Shown: positions 8,746-18,986, counted from the stretch's first letter. The stretch is 64,000 bases of DNA from Methylopila capsulata (GCF_016907975.1 NZ_JAFBCY010000001.1:372001-436000); one strand, 5' to 3'. The notes: generated by a model not told the origin, from the letters alone. Program-made: numbers and translations.

Positions 8746-9168
8746 ATGGTCAGGACGTTGTTCGCCGCGGTCGCCGTCGCGGCCGCTCTCATGTGCGCGC
8801 CGGCGCAGGCCTCCGTGGTCGCCAGGGTCAGCCTCTCGCAGCAGCGCGTGGACGTGACCGTCGACGGGACCCTCGCCTATTCCTGGCCGGTCTCGACCGC
8901 CCGCCGTGGCTTCGTCACCCCGACCGGAAGCTGGCGGCCGATCCGGACCGAGCGGATGTGGTACTCGCGCAAGTACGACATGTCCCCGATGCCGCACTCG
9001 GTGTTCTTCTATGGCGGCTACGCCATCCACGCGACCGGCTACGTGCGCTCGCTCGGACGGCCCGCAAGCCACGGCTGCGTCCGCCTGCATCCGAAGAACG
9101 CGGCGATTTTCTACGCGCTGGTGCGCGCCCGGGGACTCGGAAACGCAAGGGTGGTCATCGTCCGCTGA
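8746..9168 (+). CDS. L,D-transpeptidase (YkuD domain), secreted
   Basis: I chose the ATG at 8746 because it gives a short protein (140 residues) starting with a signal peptide (MVRTLFAAVAVAAALMCAPA, cut near AQA). The YkuD catalytic motif is complete: the upstream His in GGYAIHATG, then SHGCVRLHPKNA with the nucleophilic Cys. Such enzymes form 3-3 peptidoglycan crosslinks or attach outer-membrane proteins to peptidoglycan in the periplasm. No LysM or peptidoglycan-binding domain is present, so it is a minimal catalytic form. It is divergent from the NnrU gene and 63 bp ahead of the ybaK-like gene. Confidence 0.92.
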   Translation: MVRTLFAAVAVAAALMCAPAQASVVARVSLSQQRVDVTVDGTLAYSWPVSTARRGFVTPTGSWRPIRTERMWYSRKYDMSPMPHSVFFYGGYAIHATGYVRSLGRPASHGCVRLHPKNAAIFYALVRARGLGNARVVIVR

Positions 9169-9231
9169 CGGGTGGCGCGGGGCGCGGGATCGGCTAGGGT
9201 CGCCCCTCCCCCGTCGTCCGGAGCGTCCCCC

Positions 9232-9705
9232 GTGAGCCTCGACAGCGTCCGCGCGTTCATCGCCGAACATGCGCCCGACATCGCGGTCGTCGAGCACGAC
9301 GTCAGCACGGCGACCGTGCCGGAGGCGGCGGCCGCGCACGGCTGCGCGCCGGGACAGATCGCGAAGACGCTGTCGCTGCGGGTCGGCGAGCGCGTGCTGC
9401 TGGTCGTGACGCGCGGCGACGTCCGGCTCGACAACAGGAAGGCCAAGGCGGCGTTCGGCGGGAAGCCGCGGATGTTGGGCCTCGAGGAGGTCGCGGCGCT
9501 GACGGGCCATCCCGTCGGGGGCGTCTGCCCGTTCGGGCTCGCCACGCCGCTGCCGGTCTACTGCGACGTCTCGCTGAAGGTCTATGATACGGTGATCCCC
9601 GCCGCGGGTTCGCCGCGGAGCTCGCTCGCCATCGCGCCGGAGCGCATGGCGGAGATCGTCGGCGCGGAGTGGGTCGACGTGTCGGAGCCGCCCGTCAGCG
9701 CCTGA
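9232..9705 (+). CDS. YbaK/EbsC family aminoacyl-tRNA deacylase
   Basis: GTG at 9232 gives 157 residues, the normal size for a single-domain YbaK protein. The family core is visible: PGQIAKTLSLRVGERVLLVV with the conserved Lys, DVRLDNRKAKAAFG, ALTGHPVGGVCPFGL, and YDTVIPAAGSPRSSLAIAP. These proteins hydrolyse mischarged tRNA in trans (for example Cys-tRNA-Pro). It is a free-standing editing enzyme, not the ProRS insertion. The last eleven bases overlap the convergent ArsC-like gene, so transcripts from the two strands are complementary at their 3' ends. Confidence 0.9.
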   Translation: MSLDSVRAFIAEHAPDIAVVEHDVSTATVPEAAAAHGCAPGQIAKTLSLRVGERVLLVVTRGDVRLDNRKAKAAFGGKPRMLGLEEVAALTGHPVGGVCPFGLATPLPVYCDVSLKVYDTVIPAAGSPRSSLAIAPERMAEIVGAEWVDVSEPPVSA

Positions 9706-10051
9706 ACGCCGCGGCGTAGGTCTCCGGCTTGAAGCCGACCAGCAGCTTGCCCGCGCCCTCGAGCACCGGGCGCTTGATGAGCGAGGGCTTCGCCTCCATC
9801 AACGCGAGGGCCTTGGTCTCGTCCAGCCCCTGCTTGTCCGCGTCCGGCAGCCCGCGGAACGTCGTGCCGGCCCGGTTGAGCAGCGTCTCCCAGCCGACCT
9901 CGGCGGCCCAGGCTTCGAGCTTCGCGCGGGGCGCGCCGGCGGTCTTGTAGTCGTGAAACTGAAAAGGCGCGCCCTCGGCCTCCAGCCAAGCGCGCGCCTT
10001 CTTCATCGTGTCACAGGCCTTGATGCCGTAGATCGTGACCGCCGTCGCCAT
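9695..10051 (-). CDS. ArsC family reductase, YffB/Spx type
   Basis: This 118-residue protein has the ArsC/Spx thioredoxin-like fold: TIYGIKACDTMKKARAWLE with a single Cys in the active-site loop, FHDYKT, GWETLLNRAGTTFRGL, and the cis-Pro motif SLIKRPVLEGAGKLLVGF. The KACDTMKKA sequence is that of the YffB branch rather than true arsenate reductases (CGTS). YffB-like proteins bind glutathione and may be thiol reductases; arsenate resistance is not implied and no ars genes are nearby. It overlaps the end of the convergent ybaK-like gene. Confidence 0.88.
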   Translation of the reverse strand: MATAVTIYGIKACDTMKKARAWLEAEGAPFQFHDYKTAGAPRAKLEAWAAEVGWETLLNRAGTTFRGLPDADKQGLDETKALALMEAKPSLIKRPVLEGAGKLLVGFKPETYAAAFRR

Positions 10052-10090
10052 AGCCTTCCCCCATCAAGAGGACGGCCCGGCGACCGCCCG

Positions 10091-10240
10091 TCAGATCGTG
10101 CGGCGCCCGTTGATCAGCTGCAGCACCAGAACGACGGCTGCGACCACGAGCAGAAGATGGATCAGCCCACCCGCGACGTGGAACACGCCGAAGCCGAGGA
10201 TCCAGAGAACGACGAGAACGGCGATGATTGTCCAAAGCAT
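10091..10240 (-). CDS. Small membrane protein, lmo0937 family
   Basis: The ATG at 10240 has a GGGAGG ribosome binding site eight bases upstream and gives 49 residues. The protein is almost wholly two hydrophobic segments (MLWTIIAVLVVLWILGFGVF and IHLLLVVAAVVLVLQL) separated by HVAGG and ending NGRRTI, which is the pattern of the lmo0937 family of tiny inner-membrane proteins. Function is unknown. A perfect EcfG-type promoter lies about 69-94 bases upstream, so it is probably part of the general stress response. Confidence 0.88.
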   Translation of the reverse strand: MLWTIIAVLVVLWILGFGVFHVAGGLIHLLLVVAAVVLVLQLINGRRTI

Positions 10241-10308
10241 AGCGGGCGCCTCCCTGAGCGGGGCCGCCGCTGGAACGCTCGGCCCTTCTAACCCCTCACC
10301 ACTGCGTG

Positions 10309-10334
10309 AACGCACGCGACGGCGGGATGGTTCC
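10309..10334 (-). promoter_or_regulatory. EcfG-type general stress promoter
   Basis: Read on the minus strand, GGAAC is followed after exactly 17 bases by CGTT, which matches the alphaproteobacterial EcfG consensus (GGAAC-N16/17-CGTT) without mismatch. It lies between the guaA stop and the start of the 49-residue membrane protein gene, leaving a leader of about 60 bases. It is the only perfect match I found among intergenic regions scanned by eye. Confidence 0.8.
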
Positions 10335-10373
10335 GGAAGACGCCTGAAACGCTTGGGCGCTCCGCCGTCGGCG

Positions 10374-11936
10374 TCATTCCCACTCGATCGTCCCCGGCGG
10401 CTTCGACGTGACGTCGTAGACGACGCGGTTGACGCCGCGGACCTCGTTGATGATCCGGGTCGCGGCGCGGCCGAGGAAGTTCATGTCGTAGGGGTAGAAA
10501 TCCGCCGTCATGCCGTCGACGGAGGTCACAGCCCGCAGCGCCAGCACGTATTCGTAGGTGCGGCCGTCGCCCATCACGCCGACGGTCTTCACCGGCAGCA
10601 GCACGGCGAAGGCCTGCCAGATCTTGTCGTAGAGCCCGGCCTTGCGGATCTCGTCGAGATAGATCGCGTCCGCCTCGCGCAGGATGTCGAGCTTCTCGCG
10701 GGTGATGTCGCCGGGGCAGCGGATGGCGAGGCCCGGACCCGGGAACGGGTGGCGGCCGACGAAGGCGTCGGGGAGGCCGAGCTCGCGGCCGAGCGAGCGG
10801 ACCTCGTCCTTGAACAGCTCACGCAGCGGCTCCACGAGCTGCATGTTCATGCGCTCGGGCAGCCCGCCCACGTTGTGGTGCGACTTGATCGTGACAGAGG
10901 GGCCGCCGGAGAACGAGACGCTCTCGATGACGTCGGGGTAGAGCGTGCCCTGGGCCAGGAACTCGGCGCCGCCGATCTTCTTGGCCTCCGCCTCGAACAC
11001 CTCGACGAACAGCCGGCCGATGGTCTTGCGCTTGGTCTCGGGATCGTGCTCGCCCTCGAGCGCCGACAGGAAGGTGTCGCCTGCGTCCACATGCACGAGC
11101 GGGATGTTGTAGTGCCCGCGGAACAGGTTCACGACCTCCTCCGCCTCGGCCTTCCGCATCAGGCCGTGGTCGACGAACACGCAGGTGAGCTGGTCGCCGA
11201 TCGCCTCGTGGATCAGGACGGCCGCGACCGCCGAGTCGACGCCGCCGGAGAGGCCGCAGATCACGCGGCCCTCGCCGACCTGCTCGCGGATCTTGGCGAT
11301 CGCCTCCTCGCGATAGGCCGCCATCGACCAGTCGCCGACGCAGCCGCAGATGTCGCGCACGAAGTTCGCGAGCAGCTTGCCGCCCTCGGGGGTGTGGACC
11401 ACCTCGGGATGGAACATCAGGCCGTAGTAGTGCCGGGACTCGTCCGCGATCGCCGCGAACGGCGCGTTCTCGGACACGCCCACGATCCGGAAGCCCTGCG
11501 GCATCTGCGTGATGCGGTCGCCGTGGCTCATCCACACCTGGTTGCGGCTCTGGGCCTCCCAGACGCCGGTGAAGAGCTTGGACGGCGCGACGACGTTGAG
11601 ATCGGCGCGGCCGAACTCACGATGGTGCCCGCTCTCGACGACGCCGCCGAGCTGCTCGGCCATGGTCATCTGCCCGTAGCAGATGCCGAGCACCGGCAGC
11701 CCGCTCTCGAACACCGCCTGCGGCGCGCGCGGCGTGCCCATGTCCGCGACCGACGCCGGGCCGCCGGAGAGGATGACGCCCTTGGCGCCGAAGGTCGGAA
11801 AGACCTCGGCGGCGGTGTTGAACGGGACGATCTCGCAATAGACGCCGGTCTCGCGCACGCGGCGCGCGATGAGCTGCGTCACCTGCGACCCGAAGTCGAT
11901 GATGAGGATGCGGTCGTGGGAGGGGTCTGCGATCAT
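10374..11936 (-). CDS. guaA: GMP synthase (glutamine-hydrolysing)
   Basis: The enzyme converts XMP to GMP using glutamine and ATP. The 520 residues contain an N-terminal class I glutamine amidotransferase with nucleophile Cys86 in GICYGQM and the His/Glu pair in [11 protein letters not shown] (about 176-178), then an ATP-pyrophosphatase domain with P-loop LSGGVDS at 229-235, and a C-terminal dimerisation domain ending KPPGTIEWE. Length and ending are canonical. guaB lies about 2.8 kb upstream on the same strand, so both steps from IMP to GMP are in this window, though not in one tight operon. Confidence 0.98.
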   Translation of the reverse strand: MIADPSHDRILIIDFGSQVTQLIARRVRETGVYCEIVPFNTAAEVFPTFGAKGVILSGGPASVADMGTPRAPQAVFESGLPVLGICYGQMTMAEQLGGVVESGHHREFGRADLNVVAPSKLFTGVWEAQSRNQVWMSHGDRITQMPQGFRIVGVSENAPFAAIADESRHYYGLMFHPEVVHTPEGGKLLANFVRDICGCVGDWSMAAYREEAIAKIREQVGEGRVICGLSGGVDSAVAAVLIHEAIGDQLTCVFVDHGLMRKAEAEEVVNLFRGHYNIPLVHVDAGDTFLSALEGEHDPETKRKTIGRLFVEVFEAEAKKIGGAEFLAQGTLYPDVIESVSFSGGPSVTIKSHHNVGGLPERMNMQLVEPLRELFKDEVRSLGRELGLPDAFVGRHPFPGPGLAIRCPGDITREKLDILREADAIYLDEIRKAGLYDKIWQAFAVLLPVKTVGVMGDGRTYEYVLALRAVTSVDGMTADFYPYDMNFLGRAATRIINEVRGVNRVVYDVTSKPPGTIEWE

Positions 11937-12013
11937 GCGCTTGCCTACATCGCCGCCTCAACGGCGGCAACGGCGCAGGCGGCATGACGCCCGCGAAAAT
12001 TACGCGCAGCTCG

Positions 12014-12247
12014 TCAGATCGACGTGCTTTGCGCCGCCGGGCTGCACTCGGTCGGCGCCTGGTTCGGGAACCGCTCATTGAGCTTGCCGCAGCCCCACTC
12101 GCGGATCGGAGCCGGCATCCAGCGCGTGATGGCGACGCCGATCTGGTCGTTGGGGTTCGGCGCGTAGGCGGCGTACCACGCGAAATACCCGCCCGCCGCA
12201 AGGATCAGCAGGGCGAAGATCTTCAGCACGTTGCTCATAGTCCGCAT
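12014..12247 (-). CDS. Small membrane-anchored hypothetical protein
   Basis: The frame gives 77 residues from ATG 12247 (AGGTGG five bases upstream) or 74 from ATG 12238. An N-terminal hydrophobic segment (VLKIFALLILAAGGYFAWYA) is followed by about 45 periplasmic residues with two Cys (REWGCGKL and PTECSPA) that could pair. The fold and family are not recognised. It lies between the guaA start and the RsmB-type methyltransferase gene, on the same strand, and the leader and ribosome binding site make it look like a real gene. Its function is unknown. Confidence 0.65.
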   Translation of the reverse strand: MRTMSNVLKIFALLILAAGGYFAWYAAYAPNPNDQIGVAITRWMPAPIREWGCGKLNERFPNQAPTECSPAAQSTSI

Positions 12248-12321
12248 GGTCTCCACCTGCCCCTGCCGACCGCCGGCGAAGCCGGCGTCGTCTAGCGGAG
12301 ATGGATCGACGCGTAAACCGG

Positions 12322-13614
12322 TCAACCCCGCGTCAGCACGGCGACGAAAAAGCCGTCGGTGCCGGAGCGCCGCGGTCCGAGCAGCAGCGCGTCGCCGCCG
12401 CTGGTCGCAAACGCGCCGAGCGCCGGCAGGCCGGCGGAGACGGCGGCCTCGACGGCGGGGACCGGACGGAACGCCGGAAACTGCGCCCGAAAGGCCGCGA
12501 GCCGGTCCTCGTTTTCTTCCGCAAGCACCGAGCAGGTGACGTAGACGAGGCGACCGCCCGGCTTCACCAGCGGCGCGGCGGCGGCGAGCACGGCGTCCTG
12601 TTCGGCGATTCGCGCCTCGAGCGCCGCGGGCTTCAGCCGCCACTTGGCGTCGGGATTGCGGCGCCAGGTGCCGGCGCCGGTGCAGGGCGCGTCGATCAGC
12701 ACGAGGTCGGCGCGGCCGACGAGGTCGGCCAGCACGTCGGCCTCACCGCGCGGAGCGCGCACCTGCATGTTGCGCACGCCCGCCCGTTCCGCCCGGTCGT
12801 GCAACGGGCTGAGGCGCCTAACGTCGTTGTCGTGGGCGTAGATCTGGCCGCGGTTGTCCATCGTCGCGGCGAGCGCGAGCGTCTTGCCGCCGGCGCCGGC
12901 GCAGAAATCGACCACCTGCATCCCCGGCGCCGCGCCCGCGACCAGCGCCGCGAGCTGCGAGCCCTCGTCCTGAACCTCCACGAGGCCCTTCAGATGCGCG
13001 GGCTCCGACTGCACCGGGGGGCCGCGACCGTCGTCGGTCAGCGGCACGCGCAGGCCGAAGGGCGACAGCGGCGTAGGCGCGGCCTTCCAGTGCGCGAGCG
13101 CGCGCTCGGCCTTGGGCCGGTCGCCCTTGATGGCGTTGACGCGGAGGTCGAGCGGGGCGCGTTCGGCAAGAGCGGCCCCCTCCTCCGCCCGCTCGTCGCC
13201 GAAGGTGCGGGCGAAGCCGGCGTCGAGCCACTCGGGATAGTCGCCGCGCACATGGGCCGGCGCGCCGTCGAGCGTCGCGGCGGCGATCGCGGCGCGCTCG
13301 GCGTCGGTCGGCGGCTCCGGCGCGTGGGGGCTCGCCGCGAAGGCCGCGGCGAGGTCGTCGACGGGCGTCTGACGCACGAAGGCGAGCGCGCCGAGGATCA
13401 GCGCCCGCGGCGTCTCCGCGCCCATGCGCCAGGCGAGCGACGAGCGGCGGCGCAGCGCGTCGTAGACGAGGCTCGCGATGCGCGCCCGGTCGCCGGAGCC
13501 CGCGAAGCGGTGGGCCGAGCCCCAGTCCTTCAGCGCGGAGGCGACGGGGCGATGGCGCGTCTCGATGTCGGCGAGGACTTCGATCGCGGCGGCGGCGTGG
13601 GCGGCGGGGGTCAT
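12322..13614 (-). CDS. RsmB/NOP family rRNA (cytosine-5) methyltransferase
   Basis: ATG at 13614 starts MTPAAHAAAAIEVLADIE and lies three bases past the stop of the upstream MAPEG gene. The 430 residues hold an N-terminal NusB-like region and a C-terminal Rossmann methyltransferase: SAM motif DFCAGAGGKTLALAATMDN, motif IV DAPCTGAGTWRRNPD with its Cys, and motif VI TCSVLAEENE with the catalytic Cys. These methylate C5 of cytosine in RNA. RsmB proper targets 16S C967; I cannot tell which base this paralogue modifies. It is likely co-transcribed with the MAPEG gene. Confidence 0.92.
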   Translation of the reverse strand: MTPAAHAAAAIEVLADIETRHRPVASALKDWGSAHRFAGSGDRARIASLVYDALRRRSSLAWRMGAETPRALILGALAFVRQTPVDDLAAAFAASPHAPEPPTDAERAAIAAATLDGAPAHVRGDYPEWLDAGFARTFGDERAEEGAALAERAPLDLRVNAIKGDRPKAERALAHWKAAPTPLSPFGLRVPLTDDGRGPPVQSEPAHLKGLVEVQDEGSQLAALVAGAAPGMQVVDFCAGAGGKTLALAATMDNRGQIYAHDNDVRRLSPLHDRAERAGVRNMQVRAPRGEADVLADLVGRADLVLIDAPCTGAGTWRRNPDAKWRLKPAALEARIAEQDAVLAAAAPLVKPGGRLVYVTCSVLAEENEDRLAAFRAQFPAFRPVPAVEAAVSAGLPALGAFATSGGDALLLGPRRSGTDGFFVAVLTRG

Positions 13615-13616
13615 GG

Positions 13617-14036
13617 TCAGGAAGCCAGAATGCGGAGGGCGAAGATCGCCCACATGGCGAGCAGGACGAGCGCGCCGACGAGGTAGCAACGAAAGCGCGT
13701 CTTGATGCGATTGCCGCCGGTGTGGACGAAAGCGTGCGCATAGCGCGAGGCGACGAATATCCAGGACATGGCGACGAACAGAAGGTCGGCTTCCTTCGTG
13801 ATCAGGGCGAGGATCACCAGGACGTAGAAGAAGACCGGCAGCTCGAGCTGGTTGTGGTAGCTGTCGGCGACCTTCTGCGCCTTCTCCGGCCAGCCGAAGG
13901 TGCGCGGGGAGCCTTTGGTGGGCGTGACCAGCCCCGCGCGCGCGGCCTTGAAGCGCACGTGCCCCATCCAGAACAGCAGCCCGAAGGTAAGGAGCACCTG
14001 CGCGAACAGGGGAGCCAGGATGGCCTGAATGGTCAT
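13617..14036 (-). CDS. MAPEG family membrane protein
   Basis: ATG at 14036 gives 139 residues with four transmembrane segments. MAPEG signatures are present: an N-terminal helix ending WMGHVRFKAARAGL, DSYHNQLELPVFFYVLVILAL with the conserved N-x-x-E-L-P element, and SWIFVASRYAHAFVHTGGNR with the R-x-x-H motif. The superfamily contains glutathione-dependent membrane enzymes, but most bacterial members have unknown substrates. It is three bases upstream of the methyltransferase gene and seven bases downstream of the VapC-like toxin gene. Confidence 0.9.
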   Translation of the reverse strand: MTIQAILAPLFAQVLLTFGLLFWMGHVRFKAARAGLVTPTKGSPRTFGWPEKAQKVADSYHNQLELPVFFYVLVILALITKEADLLFVAMSWIFVASRYAHAFVHTGGNRIKTRFRCYLVGALVLLAMWAIFALRILAS

Positions 14037-14043
14037 GGATGCG

Positions 14044-14466
14044 TCACCCGAAGGCGTTGAGCGGATGAAAGGCGACACGGCCCGCGAACGGCGATCGCTC
14101 GATCGAAGCGATCAGCTTACCGTCGTCGGTCGCAAGCGGCGCGCCCCACGCCAGCGCGGCTGCGACATAGAGCGAGTCATAGACGGAAACGCAGGCTCCG
14201 CAGGCCATCTCAATCGCTGCGGGCATCAGCCCGGAAATCGGGATGAGGACGAGAGTGTCTTGCAGAAGCTCCACGGCGGCGAGCGCCTGCGCGATGGATA
14301 TCTCGCGCGACTGGACGCGTCGGCGAAGCACCTGACCAACCTCGGCTTCGACATGCGCGGGGGCGGCTAGCAGATCGTCGCCGGCCAGAAGACGCCTCGC
14401 CTCTGCGCTTCGGACCTCGTCGACATACCATTTGACCACGACGCTCGCGTCGACGACGAGGCTCAT
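14044..14466 (-). CDS. VapC-like PIN-domain ribonuclease toxin
   Basis: The 140-residue protein is a single PIN domain. Acidic residues for metal binding are visible: Asp in VVDASVVVKWY, Glu in HVEAEVGQVL, Asp in SVYDSLYVAAAL and Asp in LATDDGKLI. VapC toxins cleave tRNA or rRNA and are held inactive by the partner antitoxin. Its ATG overlaps the antitoxin stop by four bases, the usual coupled arrangement. The pair lies between housekeeping genes (MAPEG and guaB), with no other mobile-DNA signs. Confidence 0.92.
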   Translation of the reverse strand: MSLVVDASVVVKWYVDEVRSAEARRLLAGDDLLAAPAHVEAEVGQVLRRRVQSREISIAQALAAVELLQDTLVLIPISGLMPAAIEMACGACVSVYDSLYVAAALAWGAPLATDDGKLIASIERSPFAGRVAFHPLNAFG

Positions 14467-14696
14467 CCCCTGTCGCGATCCTCGCGCACCATCTCGGTGG
14501 CGTCGGTGAGAAGCGTCGAGGGCGTCATCGCCCGCACGCGATCGGCGGCCGCCAGACGTTCGGAAGGCGCAGCGTGCAACGCCTTCAGCAGAACATCCCG
14601 CGCGACCGCATCAAGGGTCCGACCCGTCCGCGCCGCGTGCTCCAGCATCTTCTGAACGGCCGCGTCATCGACGTTCGTGATCGTGATGTCAGCCAT
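14463..14696 (-). CDS. VapB/FitA-like antitoxin
   Basis: ATG at 14696 has GGAG eight bases upstream and is preferred to the GTG at 14702; it gives 77 residues. The N-terminus (MADITITNVDDAAVQKMLEH) is a ribbon-helix-helix of the FitA type, with AARTGRTLDAVARDVLLKAL as the dimer-forming helices. The C-terminal tail (TLLTDATEMVREDRDRG) is the acidic and basic stretch expected to thread into the toxin active site. The pair probably autoregulates its own promoter in the short gap before guaB. Confidence 0.88.
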   Translation of the reverse strand: MADITITNVDDAAVQKMLEHAARTGRTLDAVARDVLLKALHAAPSERLAAADRVRAMTPSTLLTDATEMVREDRDRG

Positions 14697-14731
14697 CGCC
14701 ACGTCTCCGGCCCGCTTCGAACGACCTGAGA

Positions 14732-16444
<1,713 letters not shown>

Positions 16445-16491
16445 TCAAGGGCGCGCGGCCGCCGTCCTGCGGCCGCGTCCAGAGCGATGTC

Positions 16492-17940
16492 ATGCAGCCC
16501 CGCGCCCCCGCCGCCATTCCCAGCCGCATCCTCGTGCCCCTGATCGTGGCCTGCGCGCTGTTCATGGAGAACCTCGACTCGACGGTGCTCGCGACCGCGC
16601 TGCCCGTGATCGCGCGCGAACTGAACGAAAGCCCCATCGACCTGAAGCTCGCCCTCACCTCCTACCTGCTGAGCCTCGCAGTGTTCATCCCGGTCTCGGG
16701 CTGGCTCGCGGACCGGCTCGGCGCGCGGCTCGTGTTCCGGACCGCCATCGCGGTGTTCGCGCTCGGCTCGGCGCTGGCGGGGCTCTCGAGTTCGATGGCC
16801 GAGATCGTGGGCTCGCGGATCGTGCAGGGGCTCGGCGGCGCGATGATGGTGCCGGTGGGGCGGCTGGTGATCCTGCGCACCGTTCCGAAGTCCGAACTCG
16901 TCGGCTCGCTCGCCTGGCTGACCATCCCCGCGCTGATCGGCCCGGTCGTCGGCCCGCCCGTCGGCGGCTTCATCACCACCTATTTCTCATGGCGCTGGAT
17001 CTTCTGGATCAACCTGCCGATCGCCGCGATCGGCCTGGTGCTCGCCACGCTCTACATCCCCGACGTGAAGGCCGAGGAGCGCACGCCGTTCGACGCGCCA
17101 GGCTTCGTGCTGTCGGGCTTCGGGCTCGCCGCCTTCGTGACCGGCTCGACCACGCTCGGCCTCGACGTGCTGCCGAAGCCGCTGGTGATCGCGATCTTCC
17201 TCGCCGGCTGCGCCTCGCTGACGGCCTACGTGTTCCACGCCCGGCGGACCGAGCACCCGATCCTCGACCTCGAACTGTTCCGCATCCCCACGTTCCGGAT
17301 CGCGATCCTCGGGGGCTCGCTGTTCCGCATCGGCATCGGCGCGGCGCCCTTCCTGCTGCCGCTGATGCTGCAGATCGGCTTCGGCCTCACCGCGTTCGAA
17401 TCCGGGCTCCTGACCTTCGCCTCGGCGCTCGGCGCGCTGTTCATGAAGTTCGCGGCGAAGCCGATCCTGCAGCGCTTCGGCTTCCGGGCGACGCTGACCG
17501 CGAACGCGCTCATCGCCGCGACCTTCATGACGGCGCCCGCGCTGTTCACGCCGACGACGCCGACGCTGGTGATGCTCGCCGCGCTGCTGGTCGGCGGCTT
17601 CTTCCGGTCGCTGGAGTTCACCGGCGTCAACGCGCTGGGCTACGCCGACATCGACCAGGCGCGCATGAGCCGGGCCACCAGCCTGACCAGCGTCGCGCAG
17701 CAGGTGTCGCTGTCCTTCGGCGTGACCTCCGGCGCCATGGCGCTCGAAGGCGCGATGGCGTGGCGGGGCGGCCACGAGCTCGCGGCGGCCGACTTCCCCG
17801 CGGCGTTCCTGCTGATCGGCCTCGTCTCGGCGACGGCGGCGCTCGTCTTCGCCAGGCTGTCGCGCGACGCCGGCGACGAGGTCTCCGGCCACCGCCCGCC
17901 CGCGCCCGATCCCGTCTCCGCGGCGCGCGACCGCGGCTGA
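16492..17940 (+). CDS. MFS transporter, DHA2 (14-TM) drug efflux type
   Basis: ATG at 16492 gives 482 residues; no strong ribosome binding site is seen, so the start is the least certain part. The first helix ends in the DHA2 motif MENLDSTVLATALPVIAREL, followed by motif A-like GWLADRLGARLVFR and motif C-like SLAWLTIPALIGPVVGPPVG. The pattern matches EmrB/QacA-type proton-driven exporters, which usually have 14 helices. No TetR-type regulator or adaptor is adjacent; the gene is divergent from guaB. The substrate is unknown. Confidence 0.88.
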   Translation: MQPRAPAAIPSRILVPLIVACALFMENLDSTVLATALPVIARELNESPIDLKLALTSYLLSLAVFIPVSGWLADRLGARLVFRTAIAVFALGSALAGLSSSMAEIVGSRIVQGLGGAMMVPVGRLVILRTVPKSELVGSLAWLTIPALIGPVVGPPVGGFITTYFSWRWIFWINLPIAAIGLVLATLYIPDVKAEERTPFDAPGFVLSGFGLAAFVTGSTTLGLDVLPKPLVIAIFLAGCASLTAYVFHARRTEHPILDLELFRIPTFRIAILGGSLFRIGIGAAPFLLPLMLQIGFGLTAFESGLLTFASALGALFMKFAAKPILQRFGFRATLTANALIAATFMTAPALFTPTTPTLVMLAALLVGGFFRSLEFTGVNALGYADIDQARMSRATSLTSVAQQVSLSFGVTSGAMALEGAMAWRGGHELAAADFPAAFLLIGLVSATAALVFARLSRDAGDEVSGHRPPAPDPVSAARDRG

Positions 17941-17944
17941 AGGC

Positions 17945-18859
17945 TCAGGCCGCCGCGCGCGGCGGCCCGTCCGCGTCCAGCGTCGCCACGTCCCAGGCCG
18001 TCGGGTCGCGCATCAGCGCCGCCAGCAGCGCGTAGTTGTGCTCGTGGCCGGGGTGGGCTGCCGTCACGCGCCCGAGCAGGGGGAGGCCCGCGAGCGCGAG
18101 GTCGCCGACGAGATCGAGCGCGCGGTGGCGCACCGGTTCGTCCGGCATGCGCAGTCCGCCGATCGCGGTGTTCTTCCAGAGCGCCGCGGTGTTCTTCGTC
18201 GTGGCGCCGCGCAGCAGCGGCTCGCCGAACGGCCACAGCCCGCGGATCTTCCCCGGGATCGTCCAGGTGACCCGGCCGAAGCTGCGGGACGGCGCAAGCT
18301 CGCGCTCGAAGGTCTCCGGCGTCACCGGCCCGGACCAGTCCAGCGGGCCGAAGTGGTTGAGCTCGATATGGACGGACAGGAGATGGGCGTCGGCCGGTTC
18401 GATCGTGAGCCGCCGCATGCCGTTGACGTGTTCGACCGGCTTCAGCACCCGCAGATAGCGCCGGGGCGCGTCGTGCTCGACGCGGCCAGCCGTGCGGATC
18501 ATCGCGCACCACGGCGCCGCGCTGCCGTCGAAGATCGGCAGCTCCTCGCCGACGATCTCGACGACCGCGTCGTCGATCCGCATCGCGGTCAGCGCCGCGA
18601 GCAGATGCTCCACGGTGCGGACCAGGGGCCCCTCGCCCACCTGCAGCGCGGTGCACAGCGGCCGGGAGCGCCGGTGCGTCCAGAGCGCGGGAACCTCCGC
18701 GACGCCCGATCCCACGGCGCGGCGGAAGACGATCCCCCGCCCGGCCACGGCCGGCGTGACGCGCACCTCGGAGCGGACGCCGGTGTGGATGCCCTCGCCC
18801 GCGCAATCGAACGCGGCGCCGAGCGTCGCCGCGCGCCGCGGCAGGCCGGACGCCGTCAC
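17945..18859 (-). CDS. lpxC: UDP-3-O-acyl-N-acetylglucosamine deacetylase
   Basis: LpxC is the committed zinc-dependent step of lipid A synthesis. I chose the GTG at 18859 because it gives 304 residues, close to the 305 of E. coli LpxC, and leaves 127 bp to the divergent sodC. The active-site set is present: VRTVEHLLAAL (Glu and zinc His), FDGSAAPW, RSFG, RHRALDLVGDL (zinc His and Asp) and a C-terminal GHEHNYALL His. It stands outside any cell-division cluster, where alphaproteobacterial lpxC usually lies, so it could be a second copy. Confidence 0.9.
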   Translation of the reverse strand: MTASGLPRRAATLGAAFDCAGEGIHTGVRSEVRVTPAVAGRGIVFRRAVGSGVAEVPALWTHRRSRPLCTALQVGEGPLVRTVEHLLAALTAMRIDDAVVEIVGEELPIFDGSAAPWCAMIRTAGRVEHDAPRRYLRVLKPVEHVNGMRRLTIEPADAHLLSVHIELNHFGPLDWSGPVTPETFERELAPSRSFGRVTWTIPGKIRGLWPFGEPLLRGATTKNTAALWKNTAIGGLRMPDEPVRHRALDLVGDLALAGLPLLGRVTAAHPGHEHNYALLAALMRDPTAWDVATLDADGPPRAAA

Positions 18860-18986
18860 CGGCTCACGCCTCTGGGAACGCCGACCCCGGCTCGGGACGG
18901 AACCAATGCGGGGCCCGGGGGATTGGCCGTGCGAGACGGGCGCCGACCTCGGCGCCATGACGCTCTACGCTGACAGGAGGCCACCG

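Noticed and set aside
9695-10051. Arsenate reductase function
   Set aside because: The active-site loop is of the YffB type (ACDTMKKA) rather than the ArsC type, and no ars genes are near.
10035-11987. Long plus-strand open frame opposite guaA
   Set aside because: It is antisense to a gene with a fully conserved sequence, and its translation is dominated by Arg, Asp, His and Leu typical of shadow frames in GC-rich DNA.
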